Assembly (NCBI RefSeq): GCF_003997495.1
Contig: NZ_RZRU01000008.1
Coordinates: 109,905 to 173,904, forward strand
Length of the DNA stretch: 64,000 nt
Reading direction: 5' to 3'
Origin: Mesorhizobium sp. M7A.F.Ca.US.008.03.1.1
GTDB lineage: Bacteria; Pseudomonadota; Alphaproteobacteria; Rhizobiales; Rhizobiaceae
A program made the position numbers and the translations under genes. The notes beneath the pieces were generated by a model. It was given only the letters and a program-made list of their open reading frames with translations. It did not search any database and was not told the origin of the DNA. The number at the start of each line of letters is the position of its first letter. The first letter of the stretch is position 1. Of the stretch, positions 60,753-64,000 are shown piece after piece.

Positions 60753-61076
60753 ATGAGCTGGTCGGTCGTATTTCTCAATATTGAGGTGAAACGGGAGCTT
60801 GAGGATCAACCGAAAGATATCTTGGCCAGCTTTCTGCGAATATCGCGTTTGATCGAGGCGCACGGGCTGCAGAAAGTCCACGAGCCATACATCAAGCACT
60901 TGGAAGGTAGGCTTTGGGAGATGCGCATGAAGGGCCGAGATGGCATTGCCCGGGCAGTCTATGTGACTGCGGCCGAGCGCCGTGTGGTTGTGGTGCGAGT
61001 GTTCGCCAAGAAGACCCAGAAGACGCCAAGAAGCGAGATCGAGTTGGCTCTTAAGCGAGCGAAGGAGGTTCTATGA
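60753..61076 (+). CDS. higB: HigB/RelE-type toxin (phage-derived Gp49-like family)
   Basis: A 107-residue basic protein, MSWSVVFLNIEVKRELEDQP then YIKHLEGRLWEMRMKGRDGIARAVYVT and VVVVRVFAKKTQKTP. This is the HigB-like RelE-superfamily fold that cleaves mRNA on ribosomes. A TATAAT hexamer lies at 60744-60749, only 4 nt before the ATG, so the transcript may be nearly leaderless or start elsewhere. The partner antitoxin overlaps its stop by ATGA. The local A+T is higher than in neighbours, consistent with acquired DNA. Confidence 0.87.
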   Translation: MSWSVVFLNIEVKRELEDQPKDILASFLRISRLIEAHGLQKVHEPYIKHLEGRLWEMRMKGRDGIARAVYVTAAERRVVVVRVFAKKTQKTPRSEIELALKRAKEVL

Positions 61077-61387
61077 GCCGGAAAACAATCCCCGTTGAGG
61101 ACGTCGCCAAGGAATGGTTCAAGGACCCGGAATTCGTTGCCGAGTACGAAGCCTTGGAAGAGGAGTTCGCAATCGCCGAAGCGTTGATCAAGGCCCGAGG
61201 CGAGGCTGACATGACGCAAGAAGAGGTCGCCACCGCGATGGGGACGACACAGGCCGTAATTGCTCGTTTGGAGAGTGGTCGAAACATGCCTTCGACCCGG
61301 ACCTTGCAGCGCTTCGCCAAGGCGACTGGTTCAAAACTCCGCATCAGCTTCGAACCAGCGGAGCCGAAGTCGCGCACCGGTCATTGA
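61073..61387 (+). CDS. higA: XRE family antitoxin
   Basis: A 104-residue protein with a helix-turn-helix at about 45-85: GEADMTQEEVATAMGTTQAVIARLESGRNMPSTRTLQRFAKA. The N-terminal EDVAKEWFKDPEFVAEYEALEEEFAIAEAL is an amphipathic helix of the kind that binds the toxin. It neutralises HigB and represses the operon. The gene order toxin-antitoxin (reverse of most TA pairs) is typical of higBA. It ends 4 nt before the convergent putR stop. Confidence 0.88.
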   Translation: MSRKTIPVEDVAKEWFKDPEFVAEYEALEEEFAIAEALIKARGEADMTQEEVATAMGTTQAVIARLESGRNMPSTRTLQRFAKATGSKLRISFEPAEPKSRTGH

Positions 61388-61390
61388 CCT

Positions 61391-61843
61391 CTACCGATCC
61401 TTCACCGTCTCCATTGCCACGAAGGTCGAGGTCTGTGCGACATGGGGCAGAGCCGAGATGCGCTCGCCCAGAACGCGACGGTAGGCGGCGATATCCCGGG
61501 TACGCACCTTCAGCAGATAATCGAAGCTCGACGCCATCATGTGGCACTGCTCGATCTCCGGCACGGCCTGCACGGATCGGTTGAAGGCGTCGAGCGCAGC
61601 GGATCTGGTGTCGGACAATTTCACCTGGACGAATGCGACATGGCCTTCGCCCATCCGCTCGCGGTCGATGATCGCCTGGTAGCCTCTGATATAGCCGTCC
61701 TTCTCAAGCCGCTTCACCCGCGCCTGCACCGGCGTCTTCGACAGGCCGACCTTTGTCGCCAGTTCGGACATGGAAAGCCGGCCATCGCTTGCCAGCGCCG
61801 ACAGGATGTTCCTGTCGATGCGGTCCAATTGGTCTTCTGTCAT
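61391..61843 (-). CDS. putR: Lrp/AsnC family regulator of proline catabolism
   Basis: A 150-residue regulator. The N-terminal DNA-binding part is LDRIDRNILSALASDGRLSMSELATKVGLSKTPVQARVKRLEKDGYI; the C-terminal RAM domain binds an effector (EIEQCHMMASSFDYLLKVRTRD). It is divergent from putA with a 163-nt gap, the standard arrangement for PutR, which switches on putA when proline is present. A few Lrp relatives act on other amino acids, but context strongly favours proline. Confidence 0.9.
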   Translation of the reverse strand: MTEDQLDRIDRNILSALASDGRLSMSELATKVGLSKTPVQARVKRLEKDGYIRGYQAIIDRERMGEGHVAFVQVKLSDTRSAALDAFNRSVQAVPEIEQCHMMASSFDYLLKVRTRDIAAYRRVLGERISALPHVAQTSTFVAMETVKDR

Positions 61844-62006
61844 CGAAAATGCAGTCTACATGTCAATTCTGAGCCATTAAGATAGATCGAATGACCTTCA
61901 ATGTCGATTTCTTTGGACCGGTCGAAATTTCGCAGCTGTGCTAGCTTGCGCCATTCGGTCCGGTGACCGCCGGCCCGCTCCCTTTTGCTCGATCCATGGG
62001 ACCGCC

Positions 62007-64000
62007 ATGCCGCTCGATACCATCCGTCAGCAGATCCGCGCCAACTATCTGCCCGACGAAGACGAGGCCGTGAAGCGGCTGGCTGAAGCGACGGGGCTTT
62101 CCCGGAGAGACCGTGACGCGATTTCGGCCCGGGCCGCCGATCTGGTGCGGGCGGTGCGCGGTTCGTCCGATCCAAGGCTGATGGAAGTCTTCCTCTCGGC
62201 GTATGGTCTCTCCACCAAGGAAGGCGTCGCGCTGATGTGCCTAGCCGAGGCACTGTTACGCGTGCCCGATACCGAGACGATGGACGACCTCATCGCCGAC
62301 AAGATCGCGCCACACGACTGGTCGGCCCATTCGGGCGGTTCGAGCTCCATCTTCGTCAACGCCTCGACCTGGGCGCTGATGCTGACCGGCCGCGTCCTCG
62401 ATGAGGGCGAGGGCGGCATCGAGGGCACGCTGCGCTCGATGGTGCGGCGGCTGGGCGAGCCGGTCATCCGCAAGGCGGTGGCCGCCGCCATGCGCGAGAT
62501 GGGCGAGCAGTTCGTGCTCGGCCGCACCATCACTGAAGCCGTCAAGCGCGGCCGGCCGATGACGCAGAAGGGCTATCTCTATTCCTTCGACATGTTGGGC
62601 GAAGCGGCCCGCACCGAGGCCGACGCCTTGCGCTATCACAAGGCCTATGCCGACGCGATTTCGTCGCTCGATTCCGGCTCCAACGGTCCCGATATCAGGC
62701 AGAACCACGGCATCTCGGTCAAGCTTTCGGCGCTGCATCCGCGTTATGAGGTGGCGCAGAAGGAAGAGATGCTGCCGGTCATGGCCGAGCGGCTTTTGTC
62801 GCTGGCGCTTGCCGCGCGCCATTCGCGCATGGGTCTCAACATCGATGCCGAGGAGGCCGATCGCCTCGATCTGTCGCTCGATGTCATCGAGCGGGTGCTG
62901 GCTGAGCCGGAGCTCGCCGGCTGGAACGGCTTTGGCGTCGTCGTCCAGGCCTATGGGCCGCGCGCGGCCTTTGCCATCGACTGGCTCTATGCGCTGGCCA
63001 AGAAATATGACCGCAACATCATGGTGCGGCTGGTCAAGGGCGCCTATTGGGACACCGAGATCAAGCGGGCGCAGACGCTCGGACTTACCGGCTATCCCGT
63101 CTTCACCCGCAAGGCCAACACCGACGTCTCCTACATGGCTTGCGCCAAGAAACTGCTTGGCATGACCGACCGCATCTATCCGCAATTCGCCACCCACAAC
63201 GCGCATACGGTCGCCGCCATACTGTCGATGACTGACAATCGCGACTCTTTCGAGTTCCAGCGCCTGCACGGCATGGGCGAGGCGCTGCACGAGACGGTGC
63301 GCCGGTCCGAAGGCACACGCTGCCGCATCTATGCACCGGTCGGCGCGCATTCCGATCTGCTGGCCTATCTGGTCCGCCGGCTGCTGGAGAACGGCGCCAA
63401 CTCCTCCTTCGTGCACCAGTTGACCGACGAGGATGTCGAGCCGGAGGACATTGCGCGCGATCCGCTCGAAACGGTCGAGAACCAGGGTCCAGCAGCCAAT
63501 CCGGCGATTGCCCGGCCTTCCCAGATTTTTGGAGCCGGCCGTCGCAATTCGAGAGGATTCGACATCACCGACACGGTGACGCTGGCGGCGATCGACAAGG
63601 CCAGGGCGGCCTTCGCGGGACCCGACCGCTGGCACGCCAAGCCGATCACGCGGGCTGCCGGCTACGGCAAGCAGCGTCCGATCGTCAATCCGGCAAAGCC
63701 TTCCGAAATGGTCGGTACGGTCAGCGAAGCGGCTGCCAAGCAGGTCGCGACCGCCGTGCGCTTTGCGGTGGAAGCGCAGCCAGCCTGGGCAAAACGCCCC
63801 GTCGCCGAGCGCGCTGCCATCCTCAACCGCGCCGCCGATCTCTATGAGGCCAATGCCGTCGAGTTCTTTGCACTCGCTACCCGCGAGGCCGGCAAATCGC
63901 TGGCCGACGGTGTGGCCGAAGTGCGCGAGGCTGTCGACTTCCTGCGCTACTACGTTACCGAGGCGGCCAATGCCGAGGCGGGCACGCAAGCGCGCGGCGC
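62007..64000 (+). CDS. putA: Bifunctional proline dehydrogenase / P5C dehydrogenase, N-terminal part
   Basis: About 664 residues are visible; the gene runs off the right edge. It starts MPLDTIRQQIRANYLPDEDE. The proline dehydrogenase TIM barrel spans about 190-500, with GISVKLSALHPRY, NIMVRLVKGAYWDTEIK and an RRSEGTRCRIYAPVG segment near the FAD site. From about 560 the glutamate semialdehyde dehydrogenase domain begins (RPIVNPAKPSEMVGTVSEA). The enzyme oxidises proline to glutamate via P5C. Regulation by the divergent putR product is expected. Confidence 0.95.
   Translation, partial: MPLDTIRQQIRANYLPDEDEAVKRLAEATGLSRRDRDAISARAADLVRAVRGSSDPRLMEVFLSAYGLSTKEGVALMCLAEALLRVPDTETMDDLIADKIAPHDWSAHSGGSSSIFVNASTWALMLTGRVLDEGEGGIEGTLRSMVRRLGEPVIRKAVAAAMREMGEQFVLGRTITEAVKRGRPMTQKGYLYSFDMLGEAARTEADALRYHKAYADAISSLDSGSNGPDIRQNHGISVKLSALHPRYEVAQKEEMLPVMAERLLSLALAARHSRMGLNIDAEEADRLDLSLDVIERVLAEPELAGWNGFGVVVQAYGPRAAFAIDWLYALAKKYDRNIMVRLVKGAYWDTEIKRAQTLGLTGYPVFTRKANTDVSYMACAKKLLGMTDRIYPQFATHNAHTVAAILSMTDNRDSFEFQRLHGMGEALHETVRRSEGTRCRIYAPVGAHSDLLAYLVRRLLENGANSSFVHQLTDEDVEPEDIARDPLETVENQGPAANPAIARPSQIFGAGRRNSRGFDITDTVTLAAIDKARAAFAGPDRWHAKPITRAAGYGKQRPIVNPAKPSEMVGTVSEAAAKQVATAVRFAVEAQPAWAKRPVAERAAILNRAADLYEANAVEFFALATREAGKSLADGVAEVREAVDFLRYYVTEAANAEAGTQARG

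Noticed and set aside
62256..63989. 577-residue minus-strand open frame opposite putA
   Set aside because: High-GC shadow; putA in the plus frame is unmistakable.
1..64000. CRISPR arrays, prophage or insertion sequences
   Set aside because: No regularly spaced repeats, integrase or transposase coding sequence could be found on either strand; only short palindromic repeats are present.

Overview
The window is a high-GC chromosomal segment whose gene content points to a rhizobium-like alphaproteobacterium (Hyphomicrobiales), most likely Mesorhizobium or a close relative. The strongest clues are the acpXL/fabF/lpxXL cluster for very-long-chain lipid A acylation, Lrp-type putR next to bifunctional putA, the pyrrolysine-free MttB-type methyltransferase with dimethylglycine-dehydrogenase-like flavoproteins, and rhizobial palindromic intergenic repeats. 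No integrase, transposase, phage or CRISPR array is seen, so most of it reads as core chromosome with small accessory insertions.

Layout: 1-4.1 kb holds the end of a dienelactone hydrolase gene, an HI0933-type flavoprotein and a minus-strand ArsR/SRPBCC/DUF1801/VOC cluster. 4.3-7.5 kb holds an ECF sigma factor overlapping a von Willebrand A (YfbK-like) membrane protein. 7.5-18 kb is rich in methyl-group metabolism: a homocysteine S-methyltransferase with a palindromic operator, an XRE regulator divergent from a fatty-acid desaturase, a PhnD-like binding protein, then a minus-strand run mttB-like > DUF559 > DMGDH-like > M24 protein. The M24 protein has the metal-ligand and catalytic spacing I recall for the DMSP lyase DddP. 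18-25.7 kb has two tandem MFS transporters, an S9 peptidase, a class III aminotransferase and small proteins. 25.8-33 kb has a second DMGDH-like flavoprotein, valine-type mmsB and acyl-CoA dehydrogenase, a divergent DddQ/DddK-like cupin, and cobQ. 33-43 kb has a frameshifted VOC gene with an AraC regulator, a TauE/SafE exporter, a TerB protein, a complete oligopeptide-type ABC transporter with an M20 deacylase, and an L,D-transpeptidase. 43-48.2 kb is the lipid A very-long-chain acyl cluster. 48.4-54 kb has a slipin, two tandem odd tRNA-like genes, a histidine phosphatase and a caspase-TPR protein. 54-64 kb has an AEC transporter, succinate-semialdehyde dehydrogenase, aldose epimerase, KDG kinase, a di-heme peroxidase pair, a HigBA-type toxin-antitoxin, putR and the start of putA.

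How it fits together: several genes can be read as use of plant- and osmolyte-derived methylated compounds. The methyltransferases and flavoproteins would strip methyl groups from betaine-like substrates and feed homocysteine methylation. Two unrelated DMSP-lyase-family proteins hint that sulfonium analogues of betaine may be substrates too. The least ordinary items are the DddP-like gene 9 nt behind a DMGDH-like gene, the DddQ-like cupin divergent from acyl-CoA dehydrogenase/mmsB, a ketosynthase-like subunit (FabF2XL) without the nucleophilic cysteine paired with an intact one, and the tandem tRNA-like genes with non-canonical anticodon loops. All function calls come from reading the sequence and recalled family knowledge; no database search was possible.
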